Shown piece by piece: positions 15,519-22,444 of a stretch of 32,401 nucleotides of DNA (positions are counted from its first letter, which is position 1; each line of letters starts with the position of its first letter). The stretch spans positions 1-32,401 of the forward strand of contig CALCRH010000150.1 of NCBI GenBank assembly GCA_937894515.1. The letters run 5' to 3'. The DNA is from an uncultured Clostridia bacterium. Its GTDB lineage: Bacteria; Bacillota; Clostridia; Oscillospirales; Oscillospiraceae. The notes below the pieces were generated by a model. That model had not been told where the DNA came from. It searched no databases and worked only from the letters and a program-made list of their open reading frames with translations. The translations under genes were made by a program, and so were the position numbers.

Positions 15519-17489
15519 ATGAAAAAAGTCGTCGCATTGTTGCTGGCCCTGATTATGCTATTCTCTCTTACCGCGCAGACGTTTGCAATAGTTGAAGGAG
15601 AAAGAGAGACCAATCTTTCTCAATTTACGGAAGGTACCGGTTATGTGGCTTTCGGCGACAGTCTTACCCGCGGCTATGGCGCAACCGAAGACTGGGCTCA
15701 GATATACAGCATGGACAATTTGACGAATGCTTCTGCCACCGACTGCCGCAATGTGGATGGGTCTTACCCCTATCTGGTAGCGCAGAGACTCGGATGCAAT
15801 TGTCCTAAGAATATTACGGATACAGCTGCCGAATACTGGCCTATCGCCCAGGATGCCGTAACGACCTCTTACGTGCTGGATCTTCTCGGCGTTGAAGACG
15901 ATTTCGAGGACAACGAGTTCTTATACAATAATGGCGTAAGCGGTATGGTCACTCGTTACAATACCCTCCTGCATTATTTCGGTGATGAGAAGTGCATTCG
16001 GATGCCTATCATACATAATCCTCTTGCCTCCTGCACTTCCATGAATATCCATGACCTGGTAGCAGGCAGCAGCTTGATTACCATTGCCGTGGGAATGGGC
16101 GATGTCTGGAATCGTGCCCGTACTCTTGCCACCGTAGGCGGAATGCCTGATCTTTCCAACCCGGAAGCTTTAGTTGGTGCAATTACAAAACTGGTGGCCA
16201 GAATGTATGAGGGTTATAACCTCTGGAAAAATAACTTCCCCAAGATTCTTAAATACTTCCAGGATTACGCACCAAATGCCACGGTGGTAATTGTCGGTTC
16301 CATTAACCCGGCCTTTAATATGAACATCTCCGATGACTACCTCTATCCTGTGGGATCTGCTCTTTCGGTGATCACCGCCTTAATGAATCGCCAGTATAAG
16401 CAGTGGGCGGAGGAGTATGGATATATCTATGTGGATATCTCAAATGTAGAAACCGGTTCCACAGAGAATCAGATTGGCCTCATGGAATTTCTGGCAATGA
16501 GTGACAACCATGATCAGGGAAAAGCAACGCATCCGACACCTACGGGTTATCAGCAGATTGCCAATTTGATCATTGATGCGTTGGAGGAGCATGTATCTGG
16601 GCGGGAGAAAGTCAAGACAGATATCAAGGTGGATCTTGGCCGCATCACGAATCTGACGCGGGTTTGTGTCAACGGAATTTCAACCACACGTTATGAACTG
16701 AATAATGGAGTTTTGACCATTCCCTACAAGACACCATTCGCCAAATCCCTTATCGTTATCGATGATAGCTCTGAAGAAAAAGTGGCGATGACCACCTATC
16801 AGCTTGTTTATGATCAAGACGACGGGTATGCGGCCTATCGTATCTATACTACCGATGATATCGGTGGGGTAATAAAATCGGCGGAGGACAACGTTAATAG
16901 CATCGTGTCGAAGGTATCTTCGATGGTAAATGATGTCATTTCCCCTGAGATGAAGAACGCAATCCAGCAGGCGGCAACGACCGTGGGGAAAGTGGTGGAA
17001 GCAGGGCGCAAGGTCGCGCGCGGCGTGACGACCGTTGCCGTGGTGGGCGGCGTCACCTATCTGGGCGTGTCCGCCGTGCGTCACATGGTGGACAAGTATC
17101 AGGCGGCAAACAGCCAGTCCGAGATTGCTGTCAGCATCAATACGGTCTCTGACGCACAGCAATGGCTGAACGACAACTATGACGCCGGACTGACCGTGGA
17201 CGGCGGCTATGGCAATATGACCAAGCAGGCCATTGTCAAGGCCCTGCAAAAGGAACTGGGCTTTACCGGGGCTGATGTGGACGGCGTTGCCGGATCGAAG
17301 ACGTTGAGCGCTCTGCCGGAGCTGAAAAACAGCAGTCAGGGCAATACCGTGGTGCTGCTGCAGTGCCTGCTGCTGGGCGGTGGCTACGGCAATGACGTGG
17401 AACAGGCCGTTCTGGCGCTGCAAAAAGCGCAGGGCATGCCCCAGACCGGTGTGTGCGACAGCGAAGTCTGGAAGATCCTACTGGGTTAA
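15519..17489 (+). CDS. secreted SGNH hydrolase with C-terminal peptidoglycan-binding domain
   Basis: A 656-residue exported protein. The signal peptide is MKKVVALLLALIMLFSLTAQTFA. The SGNH domain (about 40-370) has block I YVAFGDSLTRGYG (Ser48) and block V ATHPTPTGYQQIA, with Lys at the usual Asp place; block III reads VGMGD, so the usual Asn is missing. A linker domain follows, then a hydrophobic glycine-rich helix (about 502-521), and two peptidoglycan-binding repeats near 543-655 (QQWLNDNYDAGLTVDGGYG, VVLLQCLLLGGGYGND). It probably acts at the cell wall, perhaps on acetylated glycan. AAAGGA precedes the ATG. The last 500 bp are clearly GC-richer than the rest, which suggests a joined gene. 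Confidence 0.85.
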   Translation: MKKVVALLLALIMLFSLTAQTFAIVEGERETNLSQFTEGTGYVAFGDSLTRGYGATEDWAQIYSMDNLTNASATDCRNVDGSYPYLVAQRLGCNCPKNITDTAAEYWPIAQDAVTTSYVLDLLGVEDDFEDNEFLYNNGVSGMVTRYNTLLHYFGDEKCIRMPIIHNPLASCTSMNIHDLVAGSSLITIAVGMGDVWNRARTLATVGGMPDLSNPEALVGAITKLVARMYEGYNLWKNNFPKILKYFQDYAPNATVVIVGSINPAFNMNISDDYLYPVGSALSVITALMNRQYKQWAEEYGYIYVDISNVETGSTENQIGLMEFLAMSDNHDQGKATHPTPTGYQQIANLIIDALEEHVSGREKVKTDIKVDLGRITNLTRVCVNGISTTRYELNNGVLTIPYKTPFAKSLIVIDDSSEEKVAMTTYQLVYDQDDGYAAYRIYTTDDIGGVIKSAEDNVNSIVSKVSSMVNDVISPEMKNAIQQAATTVGKVVEAGRKVARGVTTVAVVGGVTYLGVSAVRHMVDKYQAANSQSEIAVSINTVSDAQQWLNDNYDAGLTVDGGYGNMTKQAIVKALQKELGFTGADVDGVAGSKTLSALPELKNSSQGNTVVLLQCLLLGGGYGNDVEQAVLALQKAQGMPQTGVCDSEVWKILLG

Positions 17490-17532
17490 AACGGCATGAC
17501 AAATCGCGAAAAATTGAATCGCACATAAGAAC

Positions 17533-17576
17533 AGCGACAGGTATGTCCATTTGGGGTGTACCTGTCGCTTTTTTGT
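17533..17576 (+). terminator. intrinsic terminator after the second hydrolase gene
   Basis: An 11-bp stem (17533-17543 with 17559-17569) and six T after it. Between this and the next promoter (17577-17714) I see nothing else. Confidence 0.85.
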
Positions 17577-17714
17577 TTGACTACATAAATAGTGTGAGCA
17601 TCTGATCGATTGAAAGGGCTGACAGCAGATATCTATCAAAACTTCTATATCGCAGGTAATTGTTCTCGCTTTTACAAATAATGCCTGAATTTCAGCGAAA
17701 ATCGCAGTAAAAAG

Positions 17715-17743
17715 TTGACAAGATAGAACAAATGTGCTATAAT
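17715..17743 (+). promoter_or_regulatory. consensus sigma-A promoter for the 104-residue protein
   Basis: TTGACA (17715-17720), exactly 17 bp, TATAAT (17738-17743), with TG before the -10. It is the best promoter match in the window and implies strong vegetative expression. Confidence 0.85.
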
Positions 17744-17778
17744 ACAAATATAATAAATTTTGAGGAGGAAAGAAGAAA

Positions 17779-18093
17779 ATGACAACATTTGCTGCGCTGG
17801 CAACGGCATTTACCTCTGCGCTTGCGGCAGACTTTGGTGACCAACTGGATTCAGTTTTTGACTATTTTTGGGCGATAGACGACGTTACTGAGGGTTCTTG
17901 CGCAAACATCGGTATCGTTACAAAAGGTGTTCCTGCACAAGAACTGAAGGACTATAAAGATGATTGTGAATGTATTTATAAAAATTTGTTCGTAGAAAAT
18001 AGTATACAATATTTTTTACGAAAGCTTTTTTCAAGAAGAAAAACAAACCTACACGAAAACATCTTTATAAAGTCGCCTGGTGTAGACGAATGA
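17779..18093 (+). CDS. 104-residue protein of unknown function under a consensus promoter
   Basis: The ATG at 17779 has GAGGAGG upstream and lies about 30 bases after the expected RNA start. The product opens with an Ala/Thr/Phe-rich segment (MTTFAALATAFTSALAADFG) that looks like a weak signal or amphipathic helix, then an acidic Asp/Cys-containing middle (DYKDDCECIYKN) and a basic Arg/Lys tail. I do not recognise a family. Strong expression inside a switchable element makes it a candidate directionality factor or regulator. Confidence 0.6.
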   Translation: MTTFAALATAFTSALAADFGDQLDSVFDYFWAIDDVTEGSCANIGIVTKGVPAQELKDYKDDCECIYKNLFVENSIQYFLRKLFSRRKTNLHENIFIKSPGVDE

Positions 18094-18146
18094 GTAGGCT
18101 GGAGAATAATCTTTTACAAGTTTTGGCTTGCATTATTACAGCTCTC

Positions 18147-18175
18147 TTGACGAAGAGCCTATCATAGTGTATAGT
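18147..18175 (+). promoter_or_regulatory. sigma-A-type promoter of the HTH/ART gene pair
   Basis: TTGACG (18147-18152), 17 bp, TATAGT (18170-18175). RNA would start near 18182, which is too close to an ATG at 18190 and supports the GTG at 18208 as start. Confidence 0.75.
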
Positions 18176-18197
18176 ATTGTTATCTTGATATGATAGG
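18158..18197. promoter_or_regulatory. 9-bp inverted repeat over the promoter, candidate operator
   Basis: CCTATCATA (18158-18166) and TATGATAGG (18189-18197) are exact inverted copies 22 bp apart, on either side of the -10 element. This is the expected layout for repression by the HTH protein encoded just downstream. The regulator is inferred from position only. Confidence 0.6.
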
Positions 18198-18207
18198 TGG
18201 TGCTTTT

Positions 18208-19050
18208 GTGGAAAATCTGTATAAAGGCATTCGTTCCATGGCAAGACTAAGTCAGGAGCAGTTTGCCGATGAACTCGGTACAACGCCTCAATCTATCAAT
18301 CGCTGGGAAAACGGGAAGACCGAGCCGAATAAAATGGCGCAAAAGCAGCTTCTTCGTTTTTGCACGGAGCATCAAATTGAACTCGGTGAGTTGATCGTCA
18401 AGGGAAAAGAGTATGCCGAGACGCACGATCAGCTTGTGCTATATCATGGATCAAAAAAAGGCATCGTCGGAGATATTGCGCCGAACAGCCGTGCCGAATG
18501 CGATTTTGGCGCAGGCTTCTACATGGGAACCGGAACCCTCCAGCCTTTGACGCTTGTTTGCGCTGAGGCTGCGCCGAAATTCTACACCGTTGCGCTTGAT
18601 ACAAGCAATTTGAAGATATTGGATTTGGAAATCGGTCTGGATTGGGCCATGCTTATTGCATACAACCGCAAAGAGATGGATCGTGTTGCAGGAAGCCAGG
18701 TTTATGAGAAGTATGCGCATCTGACTGACGGCTACGATCTGGTGGTCGGATATATTGCAAACGACCGTATGTACACGGAGCTTGCCCGATTCTTCCGGGG
18801 AGATATTTCGGATGCAGCACTGCTGCACTGTCTGTCGGCGCTGGATCTCGGTAAGCAGTATGTGGCGATTTCCGAGAAAGCCTGCAAGCAAATCAAGATA
18901 CTGAAAGAAGAGCCGCTGACGCAGCTTGAATTGTCCGTTTTGGAAGACATGAGCGCGAAGCGGCGCAAAGAAGGCATCCGGCTTGCCGATGAGGTTGTAA
19001 AACAGCATCGCCGCGAGGGACAGTTCTTTGACGAAATCATAGGAGGATAG
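18208..19050 (+). CDS. HTH_XRE protein fused to an ADP-ribosyltransferase-like (DUF3990-type) domain
   Basis: A 280-residue protein. Residues 5-60 form an XRE-type helix-turn-helix (LSQEQFADELGTTPQSINRW). Residues from about 75 have the plan of the DUF3990 ADP-ribosyltransferase-like fold: LVLYHGSKKGIVGDI then CDFGAGFYMGTG, where His80 of YHGS and Tyr105 of GFY match the NAD-binding His and Tyr of PARP-like enzymes. The third catalytic residue is not clear to me. Such proteins are toxin-like and pair with a small downstream gene, here 4 bp away. The GTG start has AGGTGG seven bases before it. Self-repression through the inverted repeat at the promoter is likely. Role in element stability is inferred. 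Confidence 0.75.
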   Translation: MENLYKGIRSMARLSQEQFADELGTTPQSINRWENGKTEPNKMAQKQLLRFCTEHQIELGELIVKGKEYAETHDQLVLYHGSKKGIVGDIAPNSRAECDFGAGFYMGTGTLQPLTLVCAEAAPKFYTVALDTSNLKILDLEIGLDWAMLIAYNRKEMDRVAGSQVYEKYAHLTDGYDLVVGYIANDRMYTELARFFRGDISDAALLHCLSALDLGKQYVAISEKACKQIKILKEEPLTQLELSVLEDMSAKRRKEGIRLADEVVKQHRREGQFFDEIIGG

Positions 19051-19054
19051 CGCT

Positions 19055-19483
19055 ATGGTTGATTCTCTCGAAATCTCTCTGTGCCAGATGCAGGGTCATC
19101 TGTTTGAGCTGTCCGCAGAAAAGGGCTTTGACAGCGAAGCGTTTGTCAAAGGCTTTATGACCGGCGACATTGCAGAAGACTTAGATAAATCGTTTCACCA
19201 TACGCAGTGGGCAGGAGAGGAGTATCTGCTCTCGCGCCTTTCCGAAGAAAGTCCGGAGGCGGTGAAGGCAGGAACTCCGTTTGATACGGAAACCCTGTTT
19301 TGGAGTGGCTATCTCTATCGGTACTGGCATTTCCATACCGGTGAATCCAGCAAGTCGATTTTCAAGCAAGCGCCCATTTCCCTTATGAAGAAAGTGTATT
19401 TGCCGTACCACACAATGAGCGTGGAGATGGCAATCGGTCGATTGAAAGAGACATACGCCGATAAGCAGGCAAAGAAAAGCTAA
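19055..19483 (+). CDS. partner protein of the HTH/ART gene, unknown function
   Basis: A 142-residue acidic protein, 4 bp after the HTH/ART gene with AGGAGG before the ATG, so translationally coupled. It is mostly helical (FDSEAFVKGFMTGDIAEDLD, then GEEYLLSRLSEE) with an aromatic patch WSGYLYRYWHFHTG. No signal peptide or membrane segment. I have seen this kind of protein next to DUF3990 genes and regard it as a possible antitoxin, but cannot name the family with confidence. A strong terminator follows. Confidence 0.65.
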   Translation: MVDSLEISLCQMQGHLFELSAEKGFDSEAFVKGFMTGDIAEDLDKSFHHTQWAGEEYLLSRLSEESPEAVKAGTPFDTETLFWSGYLYRYWHFHTGESSKSIFKQAPISLMKKVYLPYHTMSVEMAIGRLKETYADKQAKKS

Positions 19484-19493
19484 TCATGTATCC

Positions 19494-19527
19494 AAAAGGG
19501 CGTCGCGCTGCGACGCCCTTTTGCTTT
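19494..19527 (+). terminator. intrinsic terminator after the HTH/ART pair
   Basis: A perfect 13-bp stem (19494-19506 with 19510-19522) with a 3-base loop, followed by GCTTTTGG. The stem starts with A4 and ends with T4. Confidence 0.85.
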
Positions 19528-19913
19528 TGGCTTCCTGCCGGACAGTCCATTCAACCTTTTTTGGCTGTTTCACGATTTTTGATATATGCGGTATATACAT
19601 TTGCAGTTTTTACATAGTAGATAGAATAGCCGCGACAAAAATTTGCTCGTAGAAAGAACAAAATAATGAGTATATAACTATTACATATATAAAGAAGGAA
19701 TGCGTAATCAGAAGAATTAGTGGCACCTTTCAACTATGCGATAGTGTGTATAGCCCAGTTTCTTTTTTACACACGAATTTGACATAATATAAAAATGGCA
19801 TTTTGGCAGCGCTGCTGACATGCAGTGCTTTTTTTGCACCCAAAATTGGTTAATCAGACCTAAATTTGGGAAAAATCAAATAAATTAAACAATCTACTGT
19901 TGGAGGAATAGCA
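19523..19913. other. AT-rich non-coding stretch before the recombinase cluster
   Basis: I find no convincing gene. A 60-codon minus-strand frame here has no ribosome site. The stretch holds a terminator-like hairpin (19808-19835) and an imperfect inverted repeat, CCCAAAATT (19839-19847) with AAATTTGGG (19862-19870), 44 bp before the next ATG, which could be an operator. A TTGACA at 19779 has no good -10 partner. A small RNA ending at 19835 is possible but unsupported by a clear promoter. Confidence 0.5.
19808..19835 (+). terminator. hairpin with T-run in the non-coding stretch
   Basis: An 8-bp stem (19808-19815 with 19822-19829, one G-U pair) and a run of seven T. No gene ends just upstream, so it points to an unseen transcript or to read-through control. 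Confidence 0.6.
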
Positions 19914-20069
19914 ATGGAAATTATTAGATTTGTAAACGGAATTCGCGTTGATGCTGCAATTACTCCGGCAGTAATTGTCAGCGACACGCTTGCTCGGATC
20001 GTCAAAGCGTCAGCTGCATATGCTGGCAAAAACGAAGCTGCATGCTGTATTAAGCGGCAGTCGGCGTAA
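19914..20069 (+). CDS. 51-residue protein next to the recombinase, candidate directionality factor
   Basis: The ATG has GGAGG at the best distance (TTGGAGGAATAGCA). The product starts MEIIRFVNGIRVDAAITP, continues with a valine- and alanine-rich helix, and ends with a Lys/Cys/Arg tail (NEAACCIKRQSA). It is basic and soluble. The recombinase starts 94 bp downstream with its own promoter. Directionality factors of serine recombinases are small, unrelated in sequence and often encoded beside the recombinase, so this is the prime candidate; nothing in its sequence proves this. Confidence 0.6.
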   Translation: MEIIRFVNGIRVDAAITPAVIVSDTLARIVKASAAYAGKNEAACCIKRQSA

Positions 20070-20095
20070 TGTAGGAGATTGGCAGCGAAACCCAA

Positions 20096-20124
20096 TTTAC
20101 TGTTTGCACTTTTTGTGTTAAAAT
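20096..20124 (+). promoter_or_regulatory. sigma-A-type promoter of the recombinase gene
   Basis: TTTACT (20096-20101), 17 bp, TAAAAT (20119-20124), with TG one base before the -10. It looks vegetative; I see no sigma-E, sigma-F or sigma-G type promoter here. In Bacillus the skin recombinase gene is instead under mother-cell control. Confidence 0.6.
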
Positions 20125-20163
20125 GAAGATGCCATGCAGAGGCAAATCTTCAGAAAGGAAAAA

Positions 20164-21648
20164 ATGGGAAAGAATACTAAAGTTAATAAGGAAGTCAATG
20201 TAGATGGGAGCCTGGACAAAAGAAAGGTGGCCGTATATGTCCGCGTGTCGACGGATGCGCAGGCAGAGGAGGGACATTCCATTCAAGCGCAGACGGAAAA
20301 ACTGATAGCCCTCTGTGTGTCTAAAGGGTGGAAGGACTACGAACTCTATGTAGACCCGGGATACAGCGGCAGCAATTTGGAGCGTCCGGAAATCCAGAGG
20401 TTGATTAAAGACATTGAAGATGGAAAAATCAGCGCAGTTGTGGTATATAAGCTGGATCGTCTATCCCGTCGACAGAAGGACACCATGTACCTCATTGAGG
20501 ACGTATTTGTTCCGGCGGGCGTGGATTTTGTCAGCCTGAACGAATCCTGCGATACAACCTCTTCTTATGGTCGTGCAATGATTGGCATGTTATCATCTTT
20601 CGCTCAGTTGGAACGGGAGAACATCTTTATGCGTACCCGAATGGGTATGCGCGAGCGTGTCAAGCTGGGGCTTTGGCCGGGAGGAGGCCGTGTGCCATAT
20701 GGTTATCAATATGATAAAGCGCAGGGGATTCTCGTGCCAAAGGATGATGAAGCAGAAAATGTCCGGAAAATGTACGATTTATACATTCAAGGATACTCTC
20801 CGCAGAAAATTGCCAATATGTTCGGGCTTTCATATGACAAGCTTGTCACGCAAATTTTGGAACGCACCTGCAACATCGGCATGATTGCCTACAACGGTGA
20901 GGTGTATCAAGGCCGCCATGAGCCGATTATCAGCAGGGAAATCTATGATCAGACCATGCAGATCATGCGCGAGAGAAGCGAGTCAAAAGCCCGCACGACG
21001 CAAGATGCGACTCACCTGCTGACTGGCATTATTTACTGTGGTGATTGTGGCGCAAGACTCCGTTATATGAACTGGGGGAAAGGAAAGTTCAAATTAACCT
21101 GTTACAGCCATATGAAGGACAAGCCGTATATGCAGCACGATCCCGATTGCCCCTATCAGCCGGTTTGGGCAGAGGAAGTAGAGCAGGCAATTATCAATGA
21201 TTTGTTCAACCTTTCGCTCTATATTGGGAATCCTGACAGCGGTGTTGTGAGGGTCGCTGATCCCGTTGAAGATCTACAATGCCAGATTAGTAGGACGGAA
21301 GCGAAACTGCGCCGCTTGTATAACCAGTTCGGTGACGATTTGGACGATACGGATGATACCCTTTTGGAGACGATTCGTGACACGAAACGTACGCTTGCGC
21401 AAATCAAAAAGGAGTATGAGACTGAATGCAAACTGCACGCCAAAAGGGAAAAAGTCTCAATGGTCATTAACAAACTGAGCAAAATCAGTGATGTCTGGCC
21501 AAAACTGACGCCAAAAGAACAACAGCTTTTTATCCGTGAAGTCGTGCAGAAAGTCGTAATCCACAACGCCGATGGTAACCCGAAAGTTGAAGTTTTCTAC
21601 ACGTTTAATATGAAAAGCGGAGAGGAGGACACCGCTGCGGCATCCTAA
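20164..21648 (+). CDS. large serine recombinase
   Basis: Site-specific recombinase of 494 residues that joins and cuts the element through a Ser-DNA intermediate. The N-terminal resolvase domain has VYVRVSTDAQAEEGHSIQAQ (catalytic Ser29), YSGSNLERPE and YKLDRLSRR. The recombinase domain follows (VPYGYQYDKAQG to about residue 290). Next is a zinc ribbon (IIYCGDCGARLRY and later Cys in HDPDCPYQ), then a coiled-coil stretch around AEKLRRLYNQ-like helices at about 380-450 used for synapsis. The ATG at 20164 is chosen for AAAGGA in front; one at 20134 is in frame. The stop lies 38 bp from the right attachment core, the usual place for an element-coded integrase. Same class as SpoIVCA of skin. Confidence 0.93.
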   Translation: MGKNTKVNKEVNVDGSLDKRKVAVYVRVSTDAQAEEGHSIQAQTEKLIALCVSKGWKDYELYVDPGYSGSNLERPEIQRLIKDIEDGKISAVVVYKLDRLSRRQKDTMYLIEDVFVPAGVDFVSLNESCDTTSSYGRAMIGMLSSFAQLERENIFMRTRMGMRERVKLGLWPGGGRVPYGYQYDKAQGILVPKDDEAENVRKMYDLYIQGYSPQKIANMFGLSYDKLVTQILERTCNIGMIAYNGEVYQGRHEPIISREIYDQTMQIMRERSESKARTTQDATHLLTGIIYCGDCGARLRYMNWGKGKFKLTCYSHMKDKPYMQHDPDCPYQPVWAEEVEQAIINDLFNLSLYIGNPDSGVVRVADPVEDLQCQISRTEAKLRRLYNQFGDDLDDTDDTLLETIRDTKRTLAQIKKEYETECKLHAKREKVSMVINKLSKISDVWPKLTPKEQQLFIREVVQKVVIHNADGNPKVEVFYTFNMKSGEEDTAAAS

Positions 21649-21983
21649 GGGACAACTTTTTCCCCCGGGCAGATATTTTTTCCCCAACCGATAATCATCG
21701 GCACGCCATAGGTGGAAAAGCGCACATCCTGGTTGACATCAAAGTTATCGATGGCTTTTATCAATCCGATACAGCCCACCTGAAACAGGTCATCCATATT
21801 CTCCCCCCGTCCGGCAAACCGCTGTACCACGGATAATACAAGCTTCAGATTGCCGTAGATCAGCTTTTCCCGCGCTGCGGTATCACCGCCTTTGACCTGC
21901 CGCAGCAGTGCGGCCATCTCCTGCTGGGAAAGCCGCTCCAGTTTTGCCGTGTTGATGCCGCAGATCTCCACTTTACCCCGCAT
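21645..21983 (-). CDS. sigG: sigma-G, N-terminal part of a split gene
   Basis: Residues 1-99 of sigma-G: the sigma-G-specific start KVEICGINTAKLERL, core-binding region 2.1-2.2 (KLIYGNLKLVLSVVQRF, DDLFQVGCIGLIKAIDNFD) and the start of region 2.4 (VRFSTYGVPMIIG). Native sequence stops at the core (21687); 13 element-coded residues (WGKNICPGEKVVP) follow before a stop, giving a 112-residue product with no -35 recognition region. The ATG has GGGGG nine bases upstream. Such a fragment could still touch RNA polymerase core but cannot read promoters. After excision it would run on into the part at 12536-13009 in frame. Confidence 0.95.
   Translation of the reverse strand: MRGKVEICGINTAKLERLSQQEMAALLRQVKGGDTAAREKLIYGNLKLVLSVVQRFAGRGENMDDLFQVGCIGLIKAIDNFDVNQDVRFSTYGVPMIIGWGKNICPGEKVVP
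21674..21687. repeat. right attP-side inverted arm
   Basis: TATTTTTTCCCCAA pairs as an inverted repeat with 13036-13048 at the left end (six T here, five there). It lies directly against the core, sharing one base with it. Confidence 0.6.
21687..21701. repeat. right attachment core (15-bp direct repeat)
   Basis: Identical to 13010-13024. To the left is element sequence, to the right the minus-strand sigG codons for FSTYGV. The 15-bp match is too short to look like a typical k-mer join of the assembler. Confidence 0.9.
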
Positions 21984-22014
21984 TTTTACGCCCCCGAATT
22001 TAAACTTCGGGTAC

Positions 22015-22043
22015 AGTATTGCCGCGAAAACAGGAGCCTATTC
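22015..22043 (-). promoter_or_regulatory. sigma-F-type promoter of sigG
   Basis: Read on the minus strand: GAATA (22039-22043), exactly 15 bp, GGCAATACT (22015-22023). This fits the sigma-F pattern (GNATA-like -35 and GGnnAnAnT -10), and Bacillus sigG is transcribed by sigma-F. It lies 31 bases before the ATG. The promoter is intact, so the split gene is still wired for forespore expression. Confidence 0.6.
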
Positions 22044-22120
22044 TGCACCGCAAAAAGCGGCAGAGAAAGACTGAATAGGACGGGCTCTGCACCGAATAAA
22101 CTGACCGAGAGGTGAGGTCT

Positions 22121-22405
22121 ATGCTGATGCGTTTTCTGGAACTGCGGCGCAAAGAGGTCATTAACCTGCACAGCGGCTGCCGCATGGGTTATGTAGGGGA
22201 TGTGGAGTTGTGTGTACCGGAGGGGACGGTAAAGGCGGTCATCGTTTTCGGTAAGAGTTTTTTCTTCGGACTGTTCGGCGGGGGAGAAGAATATTACATT
22301 CCCTGGGACTGTATCCAGCGCTTTGGAGACGATATTCTGCTGGTGGATAAGGCCTTTGAGCCGCGCGGCACGCAAAACCGCAAAAAAAGCCGCCGCAATC
22401 GCTGA
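22121..22405 (+). CDS. ymxH: YlmC/YmxH-type PRC-barrel sporulation protein
   Basis: A 94-residue small barrel protein. RFLELRRKEVINLHSGCRMGYVGDVEL is the typical opening of the YlmC/YmxH family, with a basic tail of Arg/Lys at the end. These genes sit beside sigG in many spore formers; their role is not well defined. GAGGTGAGG precedes both ATG 22121 and ATG 22127; either may be used, and a GTG at 22112 is less likely. It is divergent from sigG. Confidence 0.8.
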   Translation: MLMRFLELRRKEVINLHSGCRMGYVGDVELCVPEGTVKAVIVFGKSFFFGLFGGGEEYYIPWDCIQRFGDDILLVDKAFEPRGTQNRKKSRRNR

Positions 22406-22444
22406 AAAACAGCGATAAAATCGAGAAAAAGCACAAAATTTTCC

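Larger units (their letters stand above)
13010..21701. mobile_element. sigG-intervening (skin-like) element, 8,677 bp
   Basis: The unit between the two copies of a 15-bp direct repeat splits sigG in region 2.4. It carries a large serine recombinase at its right edge, cargo on the plus strand only, and is visibly AT-richer than the flanking chromosome. No phage structural, replication or conjugation gene is present. Precise recombination between the repeats would restore sigG and release a circle. The layout resembles the skin elements in sigK of Bacillus and Clostridioides, but target gene and cargo differ. Chromosomal order on both sides (rnmV-glnS, then ymxH-rpsB-tsf) is continuous once the element is removed. 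Confidence 0.92.

Noticed and set aside
19551..19733. A 60-codon minus-strand hydrophobic frame
   Set aside because: No ribosome site or promoter; AT-rich non-coding DNA gives such frames by chance.
13010..21701. A complete prophage or integrative conjugative element
   Set aside because: No capsid, tail, packaging, replication, relaxase or type IV secretion genes are present.
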